Assembly: GCA_035391225.1 (NCBI GenBank)
Contig: DAOPKN010000058.1
Coordinates: 1 to 11,357 of the forward strand
DNA length: 11,357 nucleotides
Reading direction: 5' to 3'
DNA from: DAOPKN01 sp035391225
GTDB taxonomy: Bacteria; Thermotogota; Thermotogae; MWEM01
Shown: positions 1 through 6,976 of the stretch, piece by piece
How positions within the stretch are numbered: position 1 is the first letter of the stretch
Layout: each line of letters starts with the position of its first letter
Notes under the pieces: generated by a model
Database searches by the model: none
Told to the model about the DNA's origin: nothing
The model's input: only the letters and a program-made list of their open reading frames with translations
Translations under genes and position numbers: made by a program

Positions 1-5
1 CAACG

Positions 6-14
6 TGGTACAAT
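6..14 (+). promoter_or_regulatory. Extended -10 promoter element for rpsO
   Basis: The sequence TGGTACAAT at 6-14 fits an extended -10 element: a TGN followed by TACAAT, which differs from TATAAT at one position. It lies 75 bases upstream of the rpsO start codon. Any -35 element would fall left of the window edge, so it cannot be checked. Transcription would start near base 20, giving a leader of about 70 bases. A promoter here is expected because nothing else upstream of rpsO is visible, but the call rests on one hexamer. Confidence 0.45.
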
Positions 15-35
15 ACACCGCCGCAAGGCTCGTAC

Positions 36-68
36 CCCCTTTCCGGACCGATCGATCTGGAACCGGGG
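36..68 (+). promoter_or_regulatory. rpsO leader hairpin, possible S15 autoregulatory site
   Basis: The leader can fold into an irregular hairpin. CCCC at 36-39 pairs with GGGG at 65-68, TTCC at 41-44 pairs with GGAA at 59-62, and G45-U58, G46-C57, A47-U56 close an 8-base loop. The two bases 5'-GG (45-46) opposite 5'-CU (57-58) form a G-U pair next to a G-C pair, the same step S15 recognises in helix 22 of 16S rRNA. S15 represses its own mRNA in several bacteria through leader structures that mimic its rRNA site. The hairpin ends 7 bases before the ribosome binding site. That it is a real regulator is inference; a 33-base fold of this quality can occur by chance. Confidence 0.35.
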
Positions 69-88
69 CAAATTTGGAGGTGAAACAC

Positions 89-358
89 ATGGCACTTGAT
101 TACGATCAAAAGGACGCGATCATCCAGGAATTCAAGATTTCCGGCGAAGACACCGGATCGGTGGAAATCCAGATCGCGCTGCTCACCGCGCGGATTCGCC
201 AGCTCACCGAGCACCTGAAAACCCACCCAAAAGACTACCATTCCCGGCGTGGACTGATGAAAATGGTGGGACGAAGGCGAAAGTTGCTCAAGTACGTGAA
301 GCGGGATCGCCCGAACATCTACAAGGAACTCATCGAGAAGCTCGGAATCCGAAGATAA
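89..358 (+). CDS. rpsO: 30S ribosomal protein S15
   Basis: This encodes S15, a primary 16S rRNA-binding protein of the small subunit platform that binds the helix 20/21/22 junction and later forms the B4 bridge to the large subunit. The 89-residue product is full length for the family. The family signature is clear: TGSVEIQ at residues 22-28, then EHLKTHPKDYHSRRGL at 41-56 with the His42, Asp49 and Ser52 that contact rRNA, followed by the basic GRRRKLLKYVKR helix. The reading frame is open from base 5, but the ATG at 89 is the right start because it gives the standard N-terminus and is preceded by GGAGGTGA at 76-83. In many bacteria rpsO is followed by pnp; here a terminator and a converging operon follow, so it appears to be transcribed alone. 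Confidence 0.98.
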   Translation: MALDYDQKDAIIQEFKISGEDTGSVEIQIALLTARIRQLTEHLKTHPKDYHSRRGLMKMVGRRRKLLKYVKRDRPNIYKELIEKLGIRR

Positions 359-361
359 ACC

Positions 362-380
362 AAAAGCCCCTTAGGGGGCT
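362..380 (-). terminator. Same hairpin read from the minus strand, likely end of the long operon
   Basis: Read on the minus strand, the same AGCCCC/GGGGCT stem (365-380) begins six bases after the TAA of the lipoprotein gene and is followed by TTT at 364-362, then GGTTT. The U tract is short and interrupted, so termination should be weaker than in the plus direction. No other terminator is visible at the end of the eleven-gene operon, so this probably works in both directions. Confidence 0.6.
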
Positions 381-387
381 TTTTTTT
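362..387 (+). terminator. Intrinsic terminator of rpsO
   Basis: Directly after the rpsO stop codon, AAAAGCCCC (362-370) pairs with GGGGCTTTT (375-383) around a TTAG loop, and a run of eight T (380-387) follows. This is a textbook Rho-independent terminator. Its last bases overlap the stop codon (386-388) of the converging lipoprotein gene. Confidence 0.93.
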
Positions 388-1804
388 AGAAAGAATAGAC
401 GTTTGCTTGTAAGCGACTGGAAAGCGCGAGGCGCAGGTCTCGAACGTAAATATCCAGGTGGTTGCCCCGGATCGCACTACCTTCGTCCTCCACGACGAAC
501 AACCCCCTGGCAGGGGAAGATTTGAGCGAAGGGATATATAGCATCGTGCCCGGGGAAAGCAGCGCCGGGTCGGCTGCCACGGTGTACCATTCGCGCGCAA
601 AGTCCCCGGACTTGGCCCTTCGGAAGTAGGGGAAGAAGGGGAGGTTGCCATCGTCCCACTCGGTGTAAAAGGTGAGCTCGAAGGAACCCAGGTTTTGCAG
701 GAAAAGCCACATTGGATCGCGGTACTCCGCTCCCACCAGCATTTCCAGCCGAAATTGCTTGCCCTTGCACACGCCGATGGCCTGGCCGGTACCTACCCAG
801 TCCCCCCGTTCTACCCAACTACTGTCCAGCAGGGTGTAGACCAGCTTCAAGTCGTTGCCGTGGTAGATTACCACGTAACCATCCGCCACATCGATAACCT
901 TTCCGGGCAACACCGACACGATCAACTGCTCTTCCGAAAGCGAAAAGGAAAGCCCCCGGCTGATTCCCAGTTCCGTGGAATCCCCGAAAAAGGAGTGGAT
1001 ATGCTCCGGGGAAAGAGTGCGGAACCCTTTTACCGGAAGCACGATGCGCTCCACAAGCGGGGGAAGGGGAAGCTGGAGAACTTGCCCACTGCGAAGCCCC
1101 CGTGGGTCGGAGATACCGTTGTTTTCCAGCACCTGGTCCACGGACGAAAGCGGAAGGCCCATACCGGTCACGATGGCACTCACCGTGTCCCCAGACTGCA
1201 CCCGGTAGCTCACGGTTCCCCCGGTAACCAGTGAAAGGTCTTCCAGCGAAAACGGGTCGGTGGGGGAGGGAAGGTCGCGGTACATTTGCCAGCGAAGCAC
1301 CAGGTAATTCCGGCGGAGGATATCGATCTCCCTTTGCATGGCGGCAAGTTCGGATCGTTCGGGTTGGGTCTCGGTGGCTGCACTTGCCGTCGAGATGGGG
1401 GTTTCCGAAAGCAGGCGAAGCACCTGTTGGGAGACCAGCTTCTCGATTTCTTGCATCGAAGGTACATCGGGTTGCTCCACCAGCGTGGGGGGAGCCCCCA
1501 TCCAGTCGAGGTAGGTCACGCTGGCATACATGTTTTGCAGCAGCGAAAACGTGGAGTCCAGGTCGGTTCGCAGCCGGGAGACATGGCTTTCTGCCACCGC
1601 CAGCCGGCGCGCCAGGTTCTCCATCTGCCCGCTGTTGGACTGTACCTGCGTATCCAGTTCGTTCAGCTGCGAGAGAAACTCCTGAACCTGCCGAAACAGT
1701 GAAACCACCTGGGCATCGGAGGAGGGAGGGGTTTGGCACCCGGCCAGCAAAAGCAATCCCACAAGCAGCGCGGTCACCAGCCCCAGGAACCGGTTCCTTT
1801 TCAC
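386..1804 (-). CDS. Lipoprotein with coiled coil, LysM, degenerate M23 and 3D domains (putative cell-wall hydrolase)
   Basis: This is a 472-residue predicted lipoprotein. A basic start and hydrophobic stretch lead to a lipobox LLAGC with Cys23. Residues about 31-95 are a probable coiled coil. A LysM peptidoglycan-binding domain covers about 197-247 (YRVQSGDTVSAIV). Residues about 268-365 resemble the M23/LytM endopeptidase fold, but the zinc ligands are missing: ISRGLSFS sits where a His-containing HxxxD motif is expected and no HxH is present. The C-terminus, about 376-470, is a 3D domain with its expected acidic residues: Asp412 in AADP, Asp440 in VEDEGSAIRG and Asp451 in HLDIY. 3D domains act in lytic transglycosylases and related wall enzymes, so peptidoglycan cleavage is plausible. 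The GTG start at 1804 is chosen because it begins the signal peptide and overlaps the previous stop as GTGA. The frame is open further upstream, but only across DUF2225. Confidence 0.85.
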   Translation of the reverse strand: MKRNRFLGLVTALLVGLLLLAGCQTPPSSDAQVVSLFRQVQEFLSQLNELDTQVQSNSGQMENLARRLAVAESHVSRLRTDLDSTFSLLQNMYASVTYLDWMGAPPTLVEQPDVPSMQEIEKLVSQQVLRLLSETPISTASAATETQPERSELAAMQREIDILRRNYLVLRWQMYRDLPSPTDPFSLEDLSLVTGGTVSYRVQSGDTVSAIVTGMGLPLSSVDQVLENNGISDPRGLRSGQVLQLPLPPLVERIVLPVKGFRTLSPEHIHSFFGDSTELGISRGLSFSLSEEQLIVSVLPGKVIDVADGYVVIYHGNDLKLVYTLLDSSWVERGDWVGTGQAIGVCKGKQFRLEMLVGAEYRDPMWLFLQNLGSFELTFYTEWDDGNLPFFPYFRRAKSGDFAREWYTVAADPALLSPGTMLYIPSLKSSPARGLFVVEDEGSAIRGNHLDIYVRDLRLALSSRLQANVYSF

Positions 1805-2472
1805 AGCCCTGTTCGCACCTCTTCCCACAGTTTCTTGGCCGCAACGTAGTACGGGGAGTTGGAACCTCTTCGCTCCTGGATCAATTTTTCCAGCCATTTG
1901 AACCCCTCTTTTTTCTGGTTGAGGAAGATGTGCAGCGCTCCCAGGAAGAACAGCACCCCGTCCGCCTCCGCGGGGCTGCGTTGCTTGAGAAAAGCTTGGC
2001 CAAAGAGCTTGATCGCCTTGGAATAGGCGATCTTCACGTCCTCCAACCGTTCCTTCTCGATGTAGAACCACCCCATTTTCAGGTACAGTTGCGCCTGTTG
2101 GAACGCGTCGCCTTTCACGCTGTAGGTAAGGACCGCCAGGCTGTGCTGCAGGATGGCGTCGTCAATGGTGCGGTTCTCATCCAGGTTCACCTGGAAGGTT
2201 TGCACGGCTTTGAGAAGGACCTGGGAAAGTTGCTTCTGGGATTCGCTCTCCAGGATGAGGAACAGCTCGAGGAAATCTTTTTCCAGCGCGGTGTAGTAAC
2301 ACTTCGGGCACGTGGTAAGGTAGAAAAACAAGGGGTTTGGCGGACGGTAAGTGGGACGGAAGAAAATGTCGCGCTCCTCGAGATGCACGGCGTTGGAGAA
2401 GAGTTTGACCGTTTCAAAGCTCGCCTCGCAATGGGGGCAGGTGATCTGCTTTCTCCAGAACTTGGGAGCCAT
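1801..2472 (-). CDS. DUF2225 family zinc-ribbon/helical-repeat protein
   Basis: The 223-residue product matches the DUF2225 family pattern. Two cysteine pairs, CPHC at 12-15 and CPKC at 55-58, are likely to bind one zinc ion. They frame a charged segment with RDIFFRPTYRPPNPLFFYL, typical of the family. The remainder, about 65-223, is alpha-helical and looks like TPR-type repeats (for example the stretch around AQLYLKMGWFYIEKERLEDV), suggesting a protein-binding role. There is no signal peptide, so it is cytoplasmic. The function is unknown. Its ATG overlaps the ftsY stop by one base (TGATG), and its own TGA overlaps the GTG of the lipoprotein gene, so translation of all three is probably coupled. 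Confidence 0.85.
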   Translation of the reverse strand: MAPKFWRKQITCPHCEASFETVKLFSNAVHLEERDIFFRPTYRPPNPLFFYLTTCPKCYYTALEKDFLELFLILESESQKQLSQVLLKAVQTFQVNLDENRTIDDAILQHSLAVLTYSVKGDAFQQAQLYLKMGWFYIEKERLEDVKIAYSKAIKLFGQAFLKQRSPAEADGVLFFLGALHIFLNQKKEGFKWLEKLIQERRGSNSPYYVAAKKLWEEVRTGL

Positions 2473-3380
2473 CAGCCGCTTTTCTCTTCTTCCAGCAACG
2501 CCTGCACGAATTCCAAGGCATCGAAGGGGCGAAGGTCGTCGATGCCTTCCCCGACCCCGATGAACTTGATGGGAATACCCAGTTCCGAACGGATGGACAA
2601 TGCGATTCCTCCCTTCGCGGTACCATCCAGCTTGGTGATCACCACACCGGTAACCCCGACCATTTCCTGGAACTTGCGTGCCTGGATCAGCCCATTTTGC
2701 CCGGTGGTAGCATCCAGAACCAGCAACACCTCGTGGGGCGCGTCGGGTACCAGCTTTCGGATCACGTTGTGCACTTTCTTGAGCTCTTCCATTAGGTTGT
2801 GCCGGGTGTGCAGCCTTCCCGCTGTATCGATCAACACCACGTCCTTGTTACGTGCAAGCGCGTGGTTCACCGCATCGAAGGCAACCGCGCCCGCATCTGC
2901 ACCGGGTTGGTGCGCGATAATCGGAACCTGTGCACGGTCTTCGGCCCAGGTTCGCAACTGGTCGATGGCAGCTGCCCGGAACGTGTCGGCTGCCGCCAGA
3001 ACCACTTGGTCACCCTGTTGCTTGAAGAAGCTGGCCATCTTTCCGATGGTGGTGGTCTTTCCCGCACCGTTCACGCCCACAACACTGATGACAAAGGGAT
3101 GGTGCCCATTCCGCATCAGCTCGGTGTCACCCTGTAGCTTTTCCACCAGGATCGCTTGCAAAGCCTGCGTGGGTGAATCAAACTCCTTCGCGCGTTCCTT
3201 GAGCGATTCGATGATTTCCTCACTGAGTTCCATGCCCACGTCCCCGGTGACAAGGAGCTCTTCTACTTTTTCGAGGGTTTCTTCATCGATCTTGGAAATG
3301 GCCAGCAGCTTCTTGATCTTCCCAAACGTCGATTCGCGAGTTTTCTTGAGCCCGGCCTTTAGTTTATCGAAAAAACCCAT
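2472..3380 (-). CDS. ftsY: Signal recognition particle receptor FtsY
   Basis: FtsY is the SRP receptor GTPase. It docks the Ffh-ribosome complex at the membrane and hands nascent membrane proteins to SecYEG. The 302-residue protein has an amphipathic N-terminal helix (MGFFDKLKAGLKK), a helical N domain to about residue 88, then the G domain. Every GTPase motif is present: GVNGAGKT at 102-109, DTFRAAA at 132-138, DTAGR at 185-189, TKLD at 249-252 and GVGEGIDDLRPFD at 275-287. It lacks the long acidic A domain of E. coli FtsY, as is common in short forms; the N-terminal helix probably gives membrane contact. The ATG at 3380 is preceded by GAGGTGA (3390-3384), and this ribosome binding site touches the cheR stop codon 8 bases upstream. 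Confidence 0.97.
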   Translation of the reverse strand: MGFFDKLKAGLKKTRESTFGKIKKLLAISKIDEETLEKVEELLVTGDVGMELSEEIIESLKERAKEFDSPTQALQAILVEKLQGDTELMRNGHHPFVISVVGVNGAGKTTTIGKMASFFKQQGDQVVLAAADTFRAAAIDQLRTWAEDRAQVPIIAHQPGADAGAVAFDAVNHALARNKDVVLIDTAGRLHTRHNLMEELKKVHNVIRKLVPDAPHEVLLVLDATTGQNGLIQARKFQEMVGVTGVVITKLDGTAKGGIALSIRSELGIPIKFIGVGEGIDDLRPFDALEFVQALLEEEKSG

Positions 3381-3388
3381 GTTTCACC

Positions 3389-4189
3389 TCACTCTTCCTT
3401 CCCATACACGAATGGCTCGAGGATTTTGAGCCCGAGCTGGCGGTAATTGAAGATACGCTCGGTACTCCCCACGAACAGGACACCCCCGGGTTTGAGCGCA
3501 TCCACGAAACGCGTGTACAGCTGGTTCTTGGTTTCCATCTCGAAGTAGATCACCACGTTGCGGCACACGATCATGTCCAGGTCCTTCTCAAAGGGTTGCT
3601 GCAACATGTTGTGCGATTTGAACTGGATGCGCTTCTTCAACGCGGGAACCACCTCGTAGCGTCCGTCCCCGTTTTTCTGGAAGTACTTCTTCAGTATTTC
3701 CGGTGAAGTGCTGGTAAACGCCCTTTCCTCGTACACGCCGCGCCTTGCCCGGGTCAAAACCCCTTGGTCGATGTCGGTCGCCAAGACCTCGCAGCCTGGG
3801 GGGGTGTGCAACTCCTCTAGCAGGATGGCCATCGAGTAGGGTTCCTCCCCGCTGGAACAACCCGCGCTCCAGATCTTGATCTTCCGGGGGGAGCGCTTCA
3901 ACAGCAGCGGGATGTATACCTTGCGCAAGGCTTCCCATTTCTCGGGGTTGCGGAAGAACTCGGTAACATTAATGGTCAGCTTGTCCAAGAACTCGTCCTT
4001 CTTCTTGGCGTCCGAAAGCACCATGTCCATGTACACCTTGTACGAAGTGACGTTGTACTTGCGCAGAAGGATGTCGGTGCGCCGTTTCACCCTGTGCGAC
4101 TTGTACCCCGAAAGGTCCAGGTCCAGCTTCTTTTTCACTTCCGCCACGAACCAGTCAAACTCGGGGTCGGTTATTTTTTCCTCGAACAT
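3389..4189 (-). CDS. cheR: Chemotaxis protein methyltransferase CheR
   Basis: CheR transfers methyl groups from S-adenosylmethionine to glutamates of chemoreceptors, setting adaptation in chemotaxis. The 266-residue protein has the helical N-terminal domain (about 1-75) and the SAM-binding Rossmann domain. Visible motifs are NVTEFFR at 74-80, WSAGCSSGEEPYS at 107-119 (SAM binding), ATDID at 137-141, CRNVVIYF at 209-216 and FVGSTE at 239-244. No C-terminal extension or TPR is fused. The frame is open to 4252, and an ATG at 4204 is also possible, but the ATG at 4189 is preferred: it has GGAG nine bases upstream, gives the usual N-terminus, and lies 4 bases after the preceding stop. No receptor or other che gene is in the window. 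Confidence 0.95.
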   Translation of the reverse strand: MFEEKITDPEFDWFVAEVKKKLDLDLSGYKSHRVKRRTDILLRKYNVTSYKVYMDMVLSDAKKKDEFLDKLTINVTEFFRNPEKWEALRKVYIPLLLKRSPRKIKIWSAGCSSGEEPYSMAILLEELHTPPGCEVLATDIDQGVLTRARRGVYEERAFTSTSPEILKKYFQKNGDGRYEVVPALKKRIQFKSHNMLQQPFEKDLDMIVCRNVVIYFEMETKNQLYTRFVDALKPGGVLFVGSTERIFNYRQLGLKILEPFVYGKEE

Positions 4190-4193
4190 TCCT

Positions 4194-5363
4194 TCACTCT
4201 CCATCCAATGAAAAATCGAATCGTATCCCCAGGTCGAACGCCCAGGAACCATCCCACGTACTCTTCAGCGAGAAGAAGCTCCGCTCCTGTAGCCGCACCA
4301 GCAGGTCGGAAAACACGTAGGTGCTGCTCTCATTCGGTGCCTGCCAGCTTCCAAAGCCCACACCCAGTTTCCAGTCATCGCTAACAGCCTCGAAACTTGC
4401 CTGCCCGAAAGACAAGCGCCCCAAAAAGGCGGGGAAAAGGCTGTTCGTTTGCCCGATATCCACCACAAAAGAAACCAGGGGCTGCTGCGGATGACTGGGA
4501 AAGGCATAGCGCCATGTTCCCGACCATTCCAGTTCCTCCCGGTACATCAGCAACACGGAAACCTCCACCGGTTGGAGCGCCACACCGAACCGAACGCCTC
4601 CCCCCAGTTTCCAGGAGGCAGGCTCTCCACTTTCGGGATCAAGCGCACCTTGGAAGAAACGCACCTCTCCCACGGGGCGCACCGTGAGAAGAGGGACCAA
4701 ATCCTCAGCGGGGAAGAAGCCAAGCTGGGGACCCAGCGACAACGCCGCGGTGATTGATGCACTGCGATCGAAGTAGGCGTCCACAACACCCGAAAGCTGC
4801 ATTGCGGGAGTTCGCCAACCCGGGGTTTGCACGCTTCCCGCCCAGGCAGACCAGGAATCGGAGCGCACGTGTACCCGAAACGGATTGTCGGAAAAAGGGG
4901 AGGACCAATCGAACCCGATGTATTTCCGATCCAGTGGGGTAACGGGAAGGTACACCAGCTTTCCGTGAGACCCGGCGTTTTGACCGTAGGAAAAAAAAAG
5001 ATTCTTGATGCGCAACTTCACCCAGGAAAAGTAATCCCCGGGGCGTTGGTTTTCGATATCGAAAAAGAAATTGTTGGGCTCCATGATTGCCTGCACCTTG
5101 AAACGAAAGGACCCCTCGAAGATCAGAAAGCGCATGGAGGGTTCCAACAGGAAGAAAAGGCCACCGGGAAATTCCGCTTCCGGTGTGAGGTGAAATCCAG
5201 AGGTAAGGAAAAGGCGCGCGTAGGGCTCGTCCAAAACGGGCCCGGGGAAAGGCAATTCCCACTCCACGGAGTCGTATGGCTGATCCGTTTTGGTCGCTTC
5301 CCCCAGCACGAGTATGGAAAAAAACAGCACGAACAATCCAAAAATCGCTACCCTTTTAGCCAT
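4194..5363 (-). CDS. Exported beta-rich protein of unknown function, possible outer (toga) membrane barrel
   Basis: I do not recognise a named family for this 389-residue protein. It begins with a clear signal peptide: MAKR, then a hydrophobic stretch to about residue 21, with cleavage likely in the GEATK region. The mature part is rich in Trp, Phe, Tyr and Gly, with many short alternating segments of polar and hydrophobic residues such as SWKLGGGVRFGVALQPVEVSV. It ends with the strand-like segment SWAFDLGIRFDFSLDGE. This suggests a beta-barrel or beta-sandwich at the cell surface; in Thermotogota the outer toga is such a site. The ATG at 5363 overlaps the end of the PHP gene by 16 bases, with GAGGAAG as a plausible ribosome binding site. 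A run of nine T on the coding strand lies at 4991-4999. Confidence 0.75.
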   Translation of the reverse strand: MAKRVAIFGLFVLFFSILVLGEATKTDQPYDSVEWELPFPGPVLDEPYARLFLTSGFHLTPEAEFPGGLFFLLEPSMRFLIFEGSFRFKVQAIMEPNNFFFDIENQRPGDYFSWVKLRIKNLFFSYGQNAGSHGKLVYLPVTPLDRKYIGFDWSSPFSDNPFRVHVRSDSWSAWAGSVQTPGWRTPAMQLSGVVDAYFDRSASITAALSLGPQLGFFPAEDLVPLLTVRPVGEVRFFQGALDPESGEPASWKLGGGVRFGVALQPVEVSVLLMYREELEWSGTWRYAFPSHPQQPLVSFVVDIGQTNSLFPAFLGRLSFGQASFEAVSDDWKLGVGFGSWQAPNESSTYVFSDLLVRLQERSFFSLKSTWDGSWAFDLGIRFDFSLDGE

Positions 5364-6184
5364 TCATACGCTTCCTCGCGAATTTGTACCGGAATAGAGG
5401 GAAAGATGGGAAAATACGGCCCGTAGTGGTAATCTGAACCAAGTGTAACCCCAAAACCGTGCTTGCGGGCGATGGAAAGGTATTCTTGCACTTGCGAAAG
5501 CGAATGCCGCGAGTGGTACACCTCGATTCCCCGCAAACCCTTCTTCTGGAGGAACAGCAACTGATCCCGCGACATCCCGCGCTGCCCTTCCGTGGAAAAG
5601 AACAAGCCAGGATGCGCCAGCACGGAAATCCCCCCCGCATCTTGGATGATCTGCACTGCCTCCTCGGACGGGGTTTGCTCCGGGGGCAGGTAGGCCTTCC
5701 CAAAGTTCCCGATGTACTCCAAGGAGAAAGCTTCCCCCATCGATCGGATGAATCCCTTTTCAATCATGGCCTTGGCAATGTGTGGCCGCCCCACGTAGGG
5801 ACCAGGGGATTGCCGCAGAACATCTTCGTAGGTAAGCGCAACACCCATCTCGTTCAAAAGTTGCACCATCTCCTGCACGCGCTGCTGGCGCCGTGCAAAC
5901 TGCTCCTCCACGAAAGCGCGCAACCCCGAATCCTCCGCGTCAAACCCGTACCCCAAAACATGAACCTCTCCACCTTCGAAAAAGGTGGAGAGCTCAATAC
6001 CCGCAACCATCTCCAATCCCAAAAGGGTACCGTACTCGAATGCGGGTTTCACCTGGTCCAACGAATCGTGGTCGGTCACCGAACACACCTGCACCCCCGC
6101 CTTGAAAACCTTCTTCAGCAGGTCGCTGACCGAATTCTCCCCGTCGGAATAGTTGGAATGAAGGTGTAGGTCAAGCCTATCCAC
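5348..6184 (-). CDS. PHP-domain metal-dependent phosphoesterase (TrpH/YciV-like)
   Basis: The 278-residue protein is a PHP-family phosphoesterase with a three-metal active site. The ligands are visible in order: HLHSNYSDG at 7-15 (His7, His9, Asp14), TDHD at 37-40, the glutamate of GIELS at 62-66, His75, LAHPG at 189-193, His224 in EVYH and GSDYH at 249-253. The order and length fit the standalone TrpH/YciV group, whose studied members remove phosphate from 3',5'-nucleotide bisphosphates or degrade short RNA from the 5' end. The exact substrate cannot be read from sequence. The frame is open to 6268, but the GTG at 6184 starts the conserved domain immediately, lies 7 bases after the yebC stop and has AAGGA upstream. 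Confidence 0.88.
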   Translation of the reverse strand: MDRLDLHLHSNYSDGENSVSDLLKKVFKAGVQVCSVTDHDSLDQVKPAFEYGTLLGLEMVAGIELSTFFEGGEVHVLGYGFDAEDSGLRAFVEEQFARRQQRVQEMVQLLNEMGVALTYEDVLRQSPGPYVGRPHIAKAMIEKGFIRSMGEAFSLEYIGNFGKAYLPPEQTPSEEAVQIIQDAGGISVLAHPGLFFSTEGQRGMSRDQLLFLQKKGLRGIEVYHSRHSLSQVQEYLSIARKHGFGVTLGSDYHYGPYFPIFPSIPVQIREEAYEWLKG

Positions 6185-6191
6185 GGATTCC

Positions 6192-6953
6192 TTAACCCAT
6201 TTGTTCCATGATGCTCTCGAGTTCGCTCTCCTCGATGTCGAAGTTGGCGTACACGTTTTGTACGTCATCGAGGTCTTCCAAGTGGGAGATCAACGTCATG
6301 ACCTTTTCGGCGTCGCGCCCGGTAACGGTCACGGAGTTCTTGGGTTCGTAGGTGAACTCCACGTCGCGGGGTTCAAACCCCTGCTCGTTGAGCACATCCG
6401 CCACTTTCATCAGGTTCTCCGGCAGCGTGAGAATGGAAACCGGGTCGGTGGAGTCGTCGATGTCTTCCGCGCCGGCATCCAGTACTTCCAGCATGAACTC
6501 GTCCATGTCGGCGATCTTTTCCTTTTCCACGTTCATGGAACCCTTTTTCTCGAACACCCAGCTCACTGCTCCGCTTTCCGCCATGTTTCCGTTGTACTTG
6601 CTGAACACGTGGCGGATTTCCTGCGCCGTGCGGTTCTTGTTGTCGGACTGCGTGAACACGAGCATTGCAACCCCAGCAGGCCCGTACCCCTCGTACATGA
6701 TTTCAACGTATTCCACGCCTTCGAGCTCGCCGGTTCCCCGCTTGATAGCTTTCTCGATGGTATCCTTGGGCATGTTTCCCTGTCGAGCCTTATCGATAGC
6801 CGCACGCAACCGGGGGTTGGAGTCGGCGTCGCCCCCACCCTCCTTGGCGGCGATGGTTAGCTCGCGAATCAGCTTCGTGAAAAGCGATGACCTCTTCTTG
6901 TCCTGGGCACCTTTACGGTGCTTGATGTTGGCCCACTTATTATGACCAGACAC
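6192..6953 (-). CDS. yebC: YebC/TACO1 family translation factor
   Basis: This 253-residue protein is a full-length YebC/TACO1 family member, with the signature start MSGHNKWANIKHRKGAQD. The conserved features include the NPRLRAAIDKARQGNMPKDTIEKAIKRG segment and the EGYGP motif near residue 90. YebC proteins were long called transcriptional regulators. More recent work on YebC and mitochondrial TACO1 points to relief of ribosome stalling at proline-rich stretches, which makes its place in one operon with proS notable. The start codon is GTG at 6953, supported by GGAGGT at 6966-6961 and the family N-terminus. It follows the PP2C gene after 23 bases, the longest gap in the operon. Confidence 0.95.
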   Translation of the reverse strand: MSGHNKWANIKHRKGAQDKKRSSLFTKLIRELTIAAKEGGGDADSNPRLRAAIDKARQGNMPKDTIEKAIKRGTGELEGVEYVEIMYEGYGPAGVAMLVFTQSDNKNRTAQEIRHVFSKYNGNMAESGAVSWVFEKKGSMNVEKEKIADMDEFMLEVLDAGAEDIDDSTDPVSILTLPENLMKVADVLNEQGFEPRDVEFTYEPKNSVTVTGRDAEKVMTLISHLEDLDDVQNVYANFDIEESELESIMEQMG

Positions 6954-6976
6954 GTTTGAAACCTCCTTCTGTATTC

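Noticed and set aside
1805..2071. Extension of the lipoprotein frame upstream of its GTG start
   Set aside because: It would place 89 unrelated residues before the signal peptide and lies wholly within the DUF2225 gene.
1231..3429. Very long open frame on the plus strand, antisense to the lipoprotein, DUF2225 and ftsY genes
   Set aside because: It has low-complexity Ser/Pro/Arg-rich composition, no recognisable domain and runs opposite three well-supported genes. It is a by-product of high G+C codon use.
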